From assembly GCA_008692225.1 (NCBI GenBank), contig VICG01000003.1:3545856-3609855 (forward strand): a stretch of 64,000 nucleotides of DNA, given 5' to 3'. The position numbers were made by a program, and so were the translations under genes. This document shows, piece by piece, positions 1-12,321 of this stretch. Below the pieces are notes generated by a model. That model was not told where the DNA came from. It ran no database searches and worked only from the letters and a program-made list of their open reading frames with translations. The stretch is from Monilinia fructicola. Its lineage: Eukaryota; Ascomycota; Leotiomycetes; Helotiales; Sclerotiniaceae. Position 1 is the stretch's first letter. Each line of letters opens with the position of its first letter.

Positions 1-2795
1 TGGAGTGTGGTTGATTGCCAAGATATCTTTGTGAGGTTGCGAGATTTGATGGGTGTCCAAAAGGTAGATATACGAAATAATCGCTATGGTCATCTTAGAC
101 ATTTCATTTTATTTCGCAAGCTACTACTGCATGGAGTTCTATCCATCTACCGAGTATTTGTCTGTTCTCTATTAAAGTTTTCCTCCTTTTCCTGAGGCCT
201 ATTTTTTTCCTTGATTTTTTTGTCTTCGATTTTTTTGGAGGGCTCTGTTGCTTTACGGTATTGTATTGGAGGTTTCCCCCGATTCTATTATGCGAGTGCT
301 TAACACTCCAGCTACTTTTATATTCCCCAATGCTCGAAAGAGGTAAGAAGCTGAGTTTGAGGGGGCCATCCGGAAATCTCATCCCACGATCCTCACCTCA
401 CCTCACCTCTTCTCATTCTTGTGAGGTTTTTGCTTCTTCAACCTTCGCCACGTCTACAGTAACCTATGTGGACGTTGCGCCATATTAACCTTATTACCCA
501 ACCCAAACAATCACAGAACCTTTTCTCCTGGGTCAATGGATGACATATGTTATGTTATGTTATGCCATCCATGTAATTGGCTTTGGGCTTTATATTGAAC
601 GTCCACTCTCCCCCTTTTAAAATGCAACGACTTCCAAGCCTTACAATATTTAACAGGCTAATCGCGGTAAAAGTCATGCGCATGAGGGATTTCTACCAGC
701 AAGTAAGGTTAGCCCCGAGGTCCTCACAGTATCTATATTTCCCTACCGCAATAATCCGATAGTTCGGATGCACTACGGATCGAGAAAATTGCCACTCTCA
801 TGATGATCATGATGATAATCACGTGTAGTTTTCAATCTTATTCTTGGCGGTCTCTTCATACCGTTGCCGTGAGTGCCATGCTACTGTACTTTCTGGGGGG
901 TTAAACGAGTTCTAAAGGTGTCTTTGTTCCGCTTGCATGAATATGGATGCATTTTTCGTGCTTTGGAATGTTAAGTCATGCTTCTTCTACGGTGCTAGCT
1001 GGGGTTGAAGAACGTTCGAGTGAAAGTTTCGCAGGGGCAATTTGATAGAGATTTCGGAAGAGGGCATGATAGAAGAGGAAGGGGAAGGAAGGAATCCAGA
1101 TGCACATTACCACTGGTACTGTACTCACCCAATAGAAGGTTTATGAATCACTATATCACTGGAGGCGTAGTCCTCAGTATGAACCCACATCACTAGAGCA
1201 TCAACAAGAGAACGAGAATTATAATCTTGCAGGCCCCAGTAAGTACAAGGCTAGGAGCTCAATGAAGAAGTGCTATTGTATCGTCTAAATGTATTGCCAT
1301 ACTAGGGATATGGACAATATTTCGAAATCATAGATTAAGGTTGGTTTACTTGCGTTTGATATTATCATTATACACCGTTGATATCCGCAGTTAATATATG
1401 CTTGAAAGAGATGAGCTGTTGAGATTTCAGTTAGATGGCTATGGAAAGGGCTGAGTGATCATAATAGAACCTAGACTCAGAAAGAGAGCGCCATGACGAT
1501 GCATTCAAATGTTAACAAGTTGCTGTGTCGTCGACAGAATCTGCCGTATGGCCATTGCACTACTGAAACTAGACATGGAAACTTAGATGGTTTGTTCCAA
1601 CAACTATCTGAGAGAATGTAGAAGGAAGGAATTGGTGAAGCCGAGAGGTAGAATATGAAAATGTAGAAATGAAAAGAGGAAAGGCAAAAAGAGCAGGGAA
1701 ATGGGCAAAGGAGATGGCACCATATGTTCATGCTGGATACTCTAGCATGTAGCCGGTTTGTTGCAATGGTATGCAAATTTCCTTTTGAAAGTTCTGGTGC
1801 AATCTCTTATATTATTGTCTGAAATCAAGACTGGAGGTTGCTCCTTGACTATTCTGAAGTACACTCTCTCGGTTCATTTCCACAAGTACGCGGGATAGAT
1901 ATGTGATCATCACAGAATTACAGTCTAGGACAACTAAACCTCGCAAAAATTGAGATCTTTGAATTATGAATTCTGGTGAGACCTGTAGATGCGTGAAATA
2001 AAGCTAATCATTTAATATGTAGTTGATTAAAGATCGAAGATATACTATAATCACGCGAAGACATTTCCGGTCTCGAAGTTTTGATTTTTAGGTTTTGAGG
2101 ACGTCCTCAAGATGATTTTTTATTATACCATCAGTGTCTGGCATACTTGGATGCTCCAAGTTGCGGAACTGTGTGGTTATTTTCTGCTTTCAAAAATGGG
2201 AGATTGGACATTATGAAGATTGCTTTTGAAGGAGCTTGCGCGAGTTGATCTTTGTTGATATTTCCGGTCCGATTATTGGCCTCTGTCGGGGGTCTGAAGA
2301 ATAATTATTATGAGAGGTCCGGAAGATGATTTTTTCGGTGTTAAGGATCCTGATCTATGTGATGTTGACTCTTAGATATGTGGCCACCGAAGAAGACCTC
2401 GACTAAGAAACTCCACGTAACAAGTCAATATTGGTGTATGTGTAATGATGCGTGATGCTCTGGCTCTATAGAGCTTGCACAAACCTTTACATTATCATCT
2501 CGATAGGATACAACGCCTTACTAGAACTTTACCTTACCTATAGCTGTGGTGCAACTTGAAGACATCATTACTGATATATACAAAAGAGAGAGCTATAGTT
2601 ATTATTTTCAAATTCACATTGGATTCTGCAAGTTTTGGCTACAGTAGAATTGTATTTATTGAATGTGATCAATATGATCTCTAAGATACATCTTGAGCTT
2701 TCATACAAACTAAATTGCTGCATTTCTTGATCATTGCGGAGCCGCAGTTATTTGAAGAGCGGTTTCCGGACAGAGACGTCTTCCCGTAAAGCATT
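1..2795. other. No recognisable gene
   Basis: I see only short open frames on either strand, without a familiar domain, splice structure or codon pattern. A small ATGTT repeat lies near 545-565. It may include the flank or UTR of a gene beyond the left edge. Confidence 0.5.
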
Positions 2796-3935
2796 TCATA
2801 GGGAGTCGGCATCTTCAGCACGCCAATCAGCTATTTGACGCAAATTTTGTCTGTTATACCATTCAGGAAGATCCACACCTTCGGGGACATATTTTGCAAC
2901 ACATTCATCTTCCCTTGAGGTAATTTTCGGAATCACCCTGCCAGCATATCGCGACTTGACTTGGGCGGAACATTTCTCAAGGTCAACGATATCCTCCATC
3001 TGTGCAACCAATTCTGTATGTATCCAGGACTCCGTGTCTGGTGGAAGCACGAGGACAATCTGCTGAAGGCCAGCGAATTTGAACAAGGCCATCAGGATTG
3101 ATGTTTCAAAAACGAGCAGACCGGTCTCGGGGTACTCATATCTCAACACGTAAATCTCAATACATCGGATCCTATTCATGATGTCCATGGCGACCGCATC
3201 ATGTGGTGGGAACATTGTATCAAGATACTTGACAGGATTTAAAAACCAAAGTCGGGGAAAGACGTAGCTGACAAGAAAGAAAGTGTCCATATCAGGGTTG
3301 AAGTAAATCGTATTAGCGACACCGGGATCCATTTCAGAATATGGCTCAACAGTTCGGAATATCCGAAAATAGTGTTTCAGTGTCTCCTTCCGACTCTGTT
3401 TATCGACGAACGCAGTGACAGGGAGGTGTTTAATACCTACTAGACGGTTTGCAAATGGTACGTGCGCATATGGACGCCCGTAGAAACAAATATCTATTCG
3501 GCAGGAATCTTTGACTTTCACTAGGACCTCCTCGCGGAGGTTTAATTTTCGTTGCTCAAAGGATGCGCGCCAGATCTTCAAGCGTATTTCAGGGGAGAGC
3601 TTTCCAAATGATTGAAATGTCAGAGCTGGTACAAGTTTGAGTGTTGCGATCGAGAGAGAGAGATGTCGAATCGTGGTGATGGCCATTTCTCGCGACTCGT
3701 GAAAGGTGCTGAGGAGTTGATCGATACGTGGGTCCTTAGATACCCTAATTCGTAAAAAGTCAGAAAATATTCGAGGATATTTGAGAGCGAAGAGAAGTCT
3801 TAAAGTAGCTTACATGATGATTCCAGCACTCATCATATATGCATTGTCCCTGGCTGATGGGTTTATCACTTGGGTAGAGTTCAAGGCTTTGCTGGTATCC
3901 TTCTCGTTGACGCGATAGGACGCCCTACGAGACAT
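2796..3935 (-). CDS. 2EXR-domain (F-box-like) protein
   Basis: Two exons, 3814-3935 and 2796-3744, separated by a 69-bp GT-AG intron, give 356 residues. The long second exon alone is open from an internal ATG at 3686. I extended it upstream because the frame stays open to a splice acceptor, and the first exon (ATG at 3935, starting MSRRASYR) joins exactly in phase. About residues 85-110 read FGKLSPEIRLKIWRASFEQR, the signature of the 2EXR family, a large fungal group related to F-box-like sequences. Function is unknown in most members; they are expanded in Leotiomycetes and Sordariomycetes. The rest is an alpha/beta-rich C-terminal region with no signal peptide or membrane span. It stands alone, with no close neighbours. 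Family call is firm, role unknown. Confidence 0.8.
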
Positions 3936-6900
3936 GATATCAGTACTTCTTCAGGAATTTTTTCAGCAAACAAAGCAGAAGGATCTTACATATCTTGAGA
4001 CTTTCTTGCTGGAGGGAAACTATGATCCAGAGATAAGATGACAAAACTGACCACCAAGCCCTAGAAGGGATGATGATAGGTACCTAGGTAGTTTATGAAT
4101 TATCTAACAGTGGAAAATCAAGACTGAGGATGGAAGATTTGATCTAGTGGATAAACAAGTCCGAGCTTTTTTAATTAATGACAGCGGGATATTAGGTTGG
4201 TTTGTTGACAGAAACTGAGTTTGTATTACAATAATCAAAAGGAATTCACTTAAAGTGAACTAAATAGCTGGATATGCCACACGTAGAACATATAAATATA
4301 GAGGAAATAGTATATTTAGATACCTAGTTGGCCCATATCGCTTCCATTGTGGAGATTCCCAAGACCTAGGGACTCAAAATCATCTTTTTTTTCTGACATT
4401 CTGCGTTTTATGAGCCATTCACTTGAAGAACTGCTGTATATATAAAATTAATTATGTCTGGAAGGGAAACCATGAAAAGGATCAAGCTGGAGCTTCTTAC
4501 AAACATGTTTTTGATTAGGTTCTGCATCTCAACCTTTCACTAAAAGATTTGATTAAGGGGCTCCTTATATGAACATGGATACAGAGGACTCTTACTTTTT
4601 CCGAATGAAGTGATTGTTCATGAGAAAAAAATTGTAAGATTAATATGTGCTTAAGTAATTCCTCAGTTGACTAATGGTATATGTTATAAGCTGAATGTAA
4701 GTCATCAAAGGAGTCATCCCTCCACCAGATGAAAAGGTCCACAGAAACTTATAATATAGTACAGCCTCGGCTGATCAAGAGAATCTGAATTACGTCAAGG
4801 TCAAGATGCTCTGGTTCTCAGCCTCACAGCTGCCAGACCATTTATCAACCACGTCAACAATGATTTAGTTTGTAATATCATCTCCACAATAGGTGAAAGG
4901 TCGCTTATAAGATTTGGGTGGTGACCTTGTAAGTCTATCTATCTTATGAGATCTTTCACTGTCATGACAAGGACCCGGAGAAATTGCGGATGAAGCCAGT
5001 GTTTGAAGTGGAAACTCTAGAAGAACAATAATAAAAACATGCTGGAGCATTCAAAGAGAGTTAGATTTTCAACAAGACATCACCGGCAGAGTCTCCAGAG
5101 AGTACTGCAAAGCTGAAAGAGAACCTGAAGGAGTCATTGTTGAATGGGCGAACTTCAGACACCCAGCCATTACAGTCTATTGCTCATGATCAAAAGACTG
5201 AAAGCTCTGGAAACCATTATTTCATCAAGCATGAGACAATTGCCTGGTGGGGGTGGGAAGGGCGATGAGAGTGGCATTCTTAAATATTAAAGTGCATAAT
5301 ATGCCACCGCAACGGTTTGTTTCTGATTTGGAAGACATTTGATGGCTCAGAGACGATAATATCAAGAGCTTACTACTCCTTGCAGAACCTCCGAACAACA
5401 AAACAGAGTTACTGAATACCTCGTGAAAGCTATATGGTGAACTACAGGACTTCGCTTACTTCTAGAAACTCTCTATTGAAGTAAGATAGATAATCTGGGG
5501 TACTTCTCCATCTGGAAGACCACCAAACGTGGCTATTACCGACCTGACAAAAACGCTGATTTCCTTTATTGGCAAGTATACGCGCCATACAGTATTGTAA
5601 GGAATGATCATATTCTCAGATCGCGGCTCCCATCGATTAAGAGTCTCGCATCGAAACAGAAGAATGGCACTAAATGCTACTTCAGCGAGTTTTTGTGAAG
5701 CTTCAACTATGAAAGCCTGGACAGCATTGATGAGAACAAGCACCGTAGCTTGATTCCATAGGTGAAGCGAGGGCAAGGCACCCCCTGAAAGATGTGCAAG
5801 GCTTTGAAAAATGAACATGTTAAATAGCGACTGATAGTCATTAGAGCGTCAAGTTGACGGAAACTATGGGCCAAGGCTAACAGTTAAAATACCAAGGCTT
5901 TGGCAAAAAAAATGATGCTTAACTTTCATAGTAAGTATTTTTATATGATAGCATGCAATGTTGAGAACCACAGACTTTCGAAAATAATATCGCAAATGTT
6001 TACCAGAGTGTGATCTTCAAACGGGTAGAACACCTCTATGACGATAAATTGATCAGTGAGCATATGCAAGCGTAGGTTTGATGCTCGATTCTATGGTTTG
6101 TTAATCATAATCCAGGCCAAACTGTGGATATACCATCATTTTAGGTAGGTCCCTTTATCATTATACTTGTGGCATCAATAAATTTGAGTATGCCAATATC
6201 ATTCAAAACATTTTGCTATTACTTTGAATGAACCTTCGGGGTATCGAAAGGTCTGAATGTTTCATCTGCAACTCTCGAGTTCACGAAATTGGCACCATTA
6301 ACCTTGCTGTCTAACAGAACATCTTGAGAGCCAGTCCGCGGGAGTCATTCTGTAGCGAAATATCCAAGATGAGTGAAGGCTCCTGTATTGTCTAAGCATT
6401 TTCGTAGAGAATCAGGCCATTCTCCAGAAGTCATCACAAGAAACGAGGACGAGTCATAGGGGATAGACGTGAAAATGTGTGAAACACGAACTTGGGGGGC
6501 TGAGATGATGTGAATTTCAGCTGCAAACGCCCTGGATGTAGGGAAATGTGGTAACTTAGACATCGAATTAGGTGGAATAGCTAAAGTAACATGATGTTAT
6601 TCCCCGAGTAAAGAGCAATTGGACATTAAGCCTCACAGAATAGATCTAGATGAATGAATGAATGAATGTGGTCAAAGAATAGATTCCAACTGGAACGACA
6701 CCTTAACCTAAATTTCTGCCACTTCTCACCGCCGGAGAAAGATGAATGACCAACAAAATTCCCCATGCAAATAATTAGAACTATGTAATCTTAATTATCT
6801 TCTACGCAGACAAACATTCTTACTCGTAGATCGCCGGGTACTTCCTGGTCTCTGGAAGGAGTTGCCGAGAAAATTGTCGCGCAGAGTCTTTTCTACTTGC

Positions 6901-7276
6901 ATCTTCATGAACACGGTATGACGTCGACACAGAGTCTATTACACAAATCCTTCTCCCAGAGGGACTATAGACCATCACCCACTCACCTCAAAGATCGCTC
7001 AAATATCGAAGAACGAGGCCTTCTTGATTCTGGCTCCTAGTATTCAGTTTCCTATCACAATTCTCAATGAAGACTTCTCAAAATCTCGATGATGTTCGTG
7101 TTTGGCAGTCACGTGGTTCATGGAGAAAGAATAAGCTCCGAATTCTTGAGGCGTTTAGGAAAAGATAGAGGGAAGAGTTCTCATTTTCTACCGCCGATTG
7201 AAGGACCAAAAGACTTATATCCCCTTAGCCGATAAACCTTTGACCTAGCCGCATTAATCACCTTGCTGCAATATAC
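3936..7276. other. No supported gene; degenerate frames
   Basis: Open frames of 118 codons (5462-5818, minus) and 72 codons (6345-6563, minus) have fairly protein-like composition but no domain I recognise, and I could not connect them by splicing. They may be remnants. The composition is AT-rich intergenic type. A TACCTAGGTA motif occurs near 4080. Confidence 0.4.
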
Positions 7277-7751
7277 TCAGCCCCTGCAAACGCTATAATC
7301 CGCTGCCACAAAGGTACATTTTCCAGTACAGCACGTTCCAAGAGGACCAACAATGCTCACACAAGTTGCACCCTTCGCCAAACACTGAGTTTGAGGACTT
7401 TGTCAGTAATTGTCTCTCAAATGTGAAATGTATGCCAATGGCGAGCTATCACTCCGGGAATACAAACCTTTTTCTTTCGAATGCAATGGGCATCGTCTGC
7501 AATGCCTGGTGCGTTTTCACACACTAAACCATCACAACAAGTACCAACTGGACCAGCGAATCCTGAGCAAAATGTTCCCTCAGTGAGGCATTGCTATGAT
7601 TGATATGTTAGATTTTCAAAATTCGGCATCAGGGAAGGAGAGAAAGTGCTTGAGGAGGAAATACTGTACATGCATCTTCTTGAGGAAGAGTCACCGCGGT
7701 GATAGATGCAACAAGGAGTGCGAGGATACTTAGTGGTTGACCGAGCTTCAT
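7277..7751 (-). CDS. Small secreted double-knottin-like cysteine-rich protein
   Basis: Three small exons (7665-7751, 7468-7593, 7277-7384) with introns of 71 and 83 bp encode about 106 residues. Residues 1-20 form a signal peptide (MKLGQPLSILALLVASITA). The mature part holds two repeats of the same six-cysteine pattern: C-X6-C-X9-CC-X4-C-X11-C in exon 2 and C-X6-C-X9-CC-X3-C-X9-C in exon 3, each with a GTCC core. One extra Cys lies just before repeat 1. This spacing matches the inhibitor cystine knot (knottin) pattern. Each exon after the first carries exactly one repeat, in phase 0, consistent with exon duplication. The first donor is GTATTT, slightly unusual; an alternative donor 5 bp upstream breaks the frame. 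Family knowledge suggests a secreted effector, inhibitor or antimicrobial; the target is unknown. Confidence 0.8.
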
Positions 7752-10700
7752 TTTTGTGTGAGAATTCGTAAAACGGTTTGATACTGACAATGAGAGAATT
7801 TATCGATGGGAAACTACAGAAGAAAGGGAGAATTATCTCACTCTTATATACTCTGAAGATGTCTTTCAACGCCTCATCGGTGTAATATTTTCATCAGCTG
7901 TTTATCAGCAGACTCGAGCTGAGCGCCTGCCAAGCGACTGCCAAGCAGAATTACGAGAGCCCCTTACTTCCCCGAGCTATGGAAATCATATGCATACCCG
8001 TTTCGAGTTTGTAGTACGTTATGCACCCCGCAAAATGTCAGCAGATCCGGGGCATCAAGGCCGGCGTTGACACTTGAGAGTGACGATAAACGGTACATAG
8101 TTCAGCTGGAGTCAATACCCGATTTCGATGATGACTGGAGATGGTATAGTGGTGAACCACGGTCATGCCCTGATAGCCAGCCGGCGTGTGGTATAGCATT
8201 ATGTTCCTAGGATAGTAACCAGTTCTAGGTACCTCTCATCATGTGAACCTTTTCTGCTATCTCTTCAGGAATGTTCATTCTCTTGGTCAACTTCACGTAC
8301 GCTTATGGACAATCGTTCATCATTGAAGCCAACACAGTCCTTTGCCACTGACAGTCACCAATTCATCATTTAGATCCCCGTGCCTATTCTGAAAATTTTA
8401 TTACCTGGAACATGTATCATAAGATCACAGTTTTGTATATTATTGGGTCATAGTTTCGGAATAAGCCACTGCTTCCTAAGCCATTTTCTTTTGAAACGGA
8501 CGACCAGCAGGCACTTTGCAACCCGCCGGAACATCAAAGGAAGGGCTCGCTCTCATTGTCAAAGTAATATGGATAATTTATCACTCACTCCTTCGTTCTT
8601 TGGAATCGGAAGTCGCCACAACTTGACTGACCACCATTGCCGCTTTCACTCTCTGTCGTGATTACAATGGAAAACATCCCTCCGTATATATATCTCTTTT
8701 CACCAGACACTTCATTATTATTCTATCCTCGATCAATGTTCCAAATCTTGATATCCATGGCTGTACCTCATCTTTTCCGTAAGAAAAAATTTCAATCCCT
8801 CAATTATCCACGATCATGGGGAAGTTCTGGTCTGGGACAGCGTAGTTCTCAAACCTCAACGTTGGAAATTGGGATGGAATTAATTTCTCTTGGGCTTTGT
8901 TTCCCTGGACTTTCGAATAGGTCTTAGCAACTCCCCTAAACTTTTGAGCTGGTCATAATCATATTTATTGGTGGCGGAATCCGCTGCTTGTAATGTGAAC
9001 AACTATGCCTGTCTATTCCAGTGTTATGGGATATGGGCATGAAAAAACACGTGCGATGTTCGCGCTGCAGCTGAAGTCAGTCCATGTATGATGACCTTAC
9101 TCAGCGATCAGTGCATTCTCATCTTGATGCCACAGTTCAAGCCAAATTTTGCGAGTGCAGGCTCCGAGGTCATTCTAGAATTAGTAACTACTGAGTAGAA
9201 TGCTAGTTTCCAGATTCGAAAAATGCTTTTGACCACCTCTACAGGTAGTGTTTTCTACATTAGTACCGCGCGCTACAGGTCAAAATACAGGTTTGGGTCA
9301 CCATGATCACATGATGATAGCATTACACTGCATTCACAAATCGACAGTGATGAGTTGATTGGTGCTGCAATATGTCGTCGTGAGAAATTTGTCTTTCTTT
9401 GGTTGGAATGACTTGGGCGTCGTACGAGTAAATATACCTTTGCGCACTTTTAATGCAATATCTGAAGCCCCAAACGCTCTTCGCTATACCAATTGATGTG
9501 CTGCAACGTTCGATCTTTTTTCAGAACTGTTAGTACTGTACTGAGGTTTTCATCGCGAATCAAAGGCGTCAACAAAACAACGATTCGAAGGTCGAGTCTA
9601 AATTTAAAGAGTCGATAATGGTCGGAGTGTGCTTCAAACAGGTTCCACCCGATCCATCGACATCTCCTTCATCTCGTGAGCAGTTACGCGGGATTTGACC
9701 ACAGGTCAGCCTTAAGCGTGCTTCGGCTTACTGTTAATACTGACTGCGGATTTTTGTGCTTTATATACATCACACTCCCTATTAACAATACTGGAAGGTA
9801 AAACTCTGTGCTGTCTATTCCGAAAGAGATTGTTACTATTTGAGACGTACATTTAATGCTAGCTCATGCCAGGAATGTTCTGGAAGACTAGGCAAAATTC
9901 ACAATTGACCCCAAGTATCACACAACAATCTCCACACTCGCAAACGAGTAGATCTAGACCACGGCAAAAAAGAAGACACTCAGAGGCTATCAAGACTAAT
10001 ACTTCTCACGGTCCATATATATTCAAATCAAAGACCTGGCATGTATCTAGCGGCAGGAAGGATAGTCTTTTGATTGATCAATTGAGCTAGACTCTACCTG
10101 AACTTTCATTCGATGTCTGTGAGACTAATCAATATCAAGATTCTCTCCAACAAACAATCTGTACGTATTTTCTTTTTGACATGCCTCAAGTTGAAGCTGA
10201 CTTGATTCCATAGCTGATGATCTCATGAATGAAAGGTTTAGGAGAACGAACTTGAACACCGGCCAAAGACACTTCAAAGACTATGATAATTATGATTGGG
10301 CGCATCAAGGGGTGTGGTAACTTGTAAGACATTTTCAAGCTTGCGATTTTACTATTTGTTGGCAGTTTTTAAACTTGTGAATTATTGTTTTGCATTTGCT
10401 CTTCTTAAACTGTCATGTTATCTTTCCTATCCTCATATAATTTATCATTTTTCCTTAGCCGGCTACACCTATCTAATGTATAACCTCCTGTTCCGTTTCC
10501 TCCCTTGTTGATTTGCTATCTATTTACCAGATACACCCACCAATCAACATCCATTAGTGGAGATGACCCAAAAGCAACTCTACCAAGGTCCCGGGTGGAC
10601 TAGATAGATTTACACCTCACAAGCAAATCAAGGTTACCAGATACTACCTCACCGTTGAAGCGTATCTTCTTGAATATACCAACTACATAAGTGCTTTTTG

Positions 10701-10777
10701 GGCACATTGAATCACCAGTCTATCGTAGTATTTGCTCGCTCCTGGAATGCAGACGCTCATAGCTTCTTTCCACCAAA
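7752..10777. other. No recognisable gene
   Basis: Frames of 70-96 codons on the plus strand (8380-8927, 9866-10090, 10296-10511) show no domain, no conserved splice pattern and low-complexity residues. I see no RNA gene or repeat of note. Confidence 0.4.
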
Positions 10778-12321
10778 TTATGCAAACTTCATAACATGTA
10801 TTCCAGTCTTGCACAATCTAGCTGCGACAAAACAAGCTACAGTCGTAAGAAGCAACGTTCCGCAGAATGCTATGGTAGACACATATCCTGAACTCAAAAG
10901 TATCTTTCCAGCAACTGGTGTACCTACCAAAAGACCTAAACCAGCAATTGCAAATGTCATGCCCATTCTTGTTCCTACCACTCCCAAGTGTGGAGACAAA
11001 GAAACTATGACGGTTGGTGGAATTGACACGAAGCATCCTGTTGAAAATCCGTAGAGGATAGCAAATACCACGATGCTGCCAACAGAATGAACTCCAATCC
11101 AACCAAAAGCTACGATGCCTGCGATGAACGTTCCTGGTATGATGATATTAAGAGGTCCGAGTTTATCTGCAAAAGTAGTTGGGGATGATGCGGCCAAAGA
11201 TAGATGCTGCATTGATGGTGCTTAGCATGTAGAATGCCGAGTTTGAAGACATGATTTCATCATCTATGGCATAGGATGAAATGTAGTAGAAAGGAATATT
11301 GAGACCCATGAATCCAAAAAAGAGACCAATGGTAAACAACAAGTATGGTGTTTCTTTGAATGCGGCCAAGTCTATTAGCTTTCGCTTTTGCGCGGGCTTT
11401 ACACGCATCTTCATGATACTCATGGAGATTGAAAGAGTGGCGAGGAAGATAAATCCGAGGACTCTTGTTGTCCAGCCGAAGCCAATCCTTGGCTGGAGAT
11501 TATGAAAAATTATTGGGTAAATCACACCACCTGAATATGTCAGCTGCTGGCAAATCGAATGCTTTCCGCTCTTGAAAGATCTATCTATCATGGCATGAAG
11601 AACTCAGAAGAATACATACCAAGAGAGCTTCCGCTAGCAGCAATTCCAGTTGCGAAAGCCTTCCGCGTCGAGAAATAAGTAGAAACGATGGCAACACTAG
11701 GAACGAACAAACATCCCAAACCAACTCCCATACAGACTGCCTGGGCGAGTATGACTTCCCAGTAAGTTTTGCAGATAGATGTCATCATCATACCGAAGAC
11801 AACCAATAATGTCCCGGTAAACAATAAAGGACGGAAGAGACCAGCATCTAACAAATGGTTAGTTTAAGGTGATCATTGAGGGGATAAAAGGTGATAACCT
11901 ACCGAAAAGTGGACCAGTGATAACTCCTATGAGTAAAAGCAAAAATGCTTGAATGGAACCAATCCATGAAATATTGGACGGTGATTCGTGAGATAGTAAA
12001 TCACTTTCATAAAAAGTTTGGAATGCACCAAACATATTTACTATCCCCCTATTTTCATTATTAACCATACATTTCTTTTTCATCCACATGATTAACTGAA
12101 TTCTAGACATACCAAGAATTGAAAAACAGGAAAAAGCTCCCAACTACTTGAAGCCATGCCAAAAGTCCACCATTTGGGATATCAGCTTGGAAATTTGGAA
12201 GAACCTGAGGAAGTTCTTCGGCAATGATTTCCGATTCATAACCAGACGATTTCTCTTCTTTTGATTCAACGGATTCTCCAACCAAAGTACTTTGATAGTG
12301 GTCGGTTGATATTTGGTCCAT
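10778..12321 (-). CDS. MFS monocarboxylate-type transporter, one frameshift
   Basis: Four exons (12113-12321, 11903-12048, 11620-11847, 10778-11530) with introns of 64, 55 and 89 bp. Joined they give about 444 residues if one base is ignored. A charged N-terminal tail of about 55 residues is followed by NGGLLAWLQVVGSF and FNSWGIVNMFGAFQTFYE, the hallmark of the fungal MCT (SLC16, MCH5-like) group, then some 12 hydrophobic segments. Members carry monocarboxylates or riboflavin across the plasma membrane; the substrate here is not predictable. In the last exon the frame shifts by one base at a run of four T on the coding strand (11171-11174): removing one T restores FGRIIPNYFADKLGPLN. This is either a sequencing error or a recent loss-of-function change. 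The gene stands alone. Confidence 0.85.

Noticed and set aside
5462..6563. Two minus-strand frames as exons of one gene
   Set aside because: No in-phase splice pair links them and neither shows a recognisable domain.
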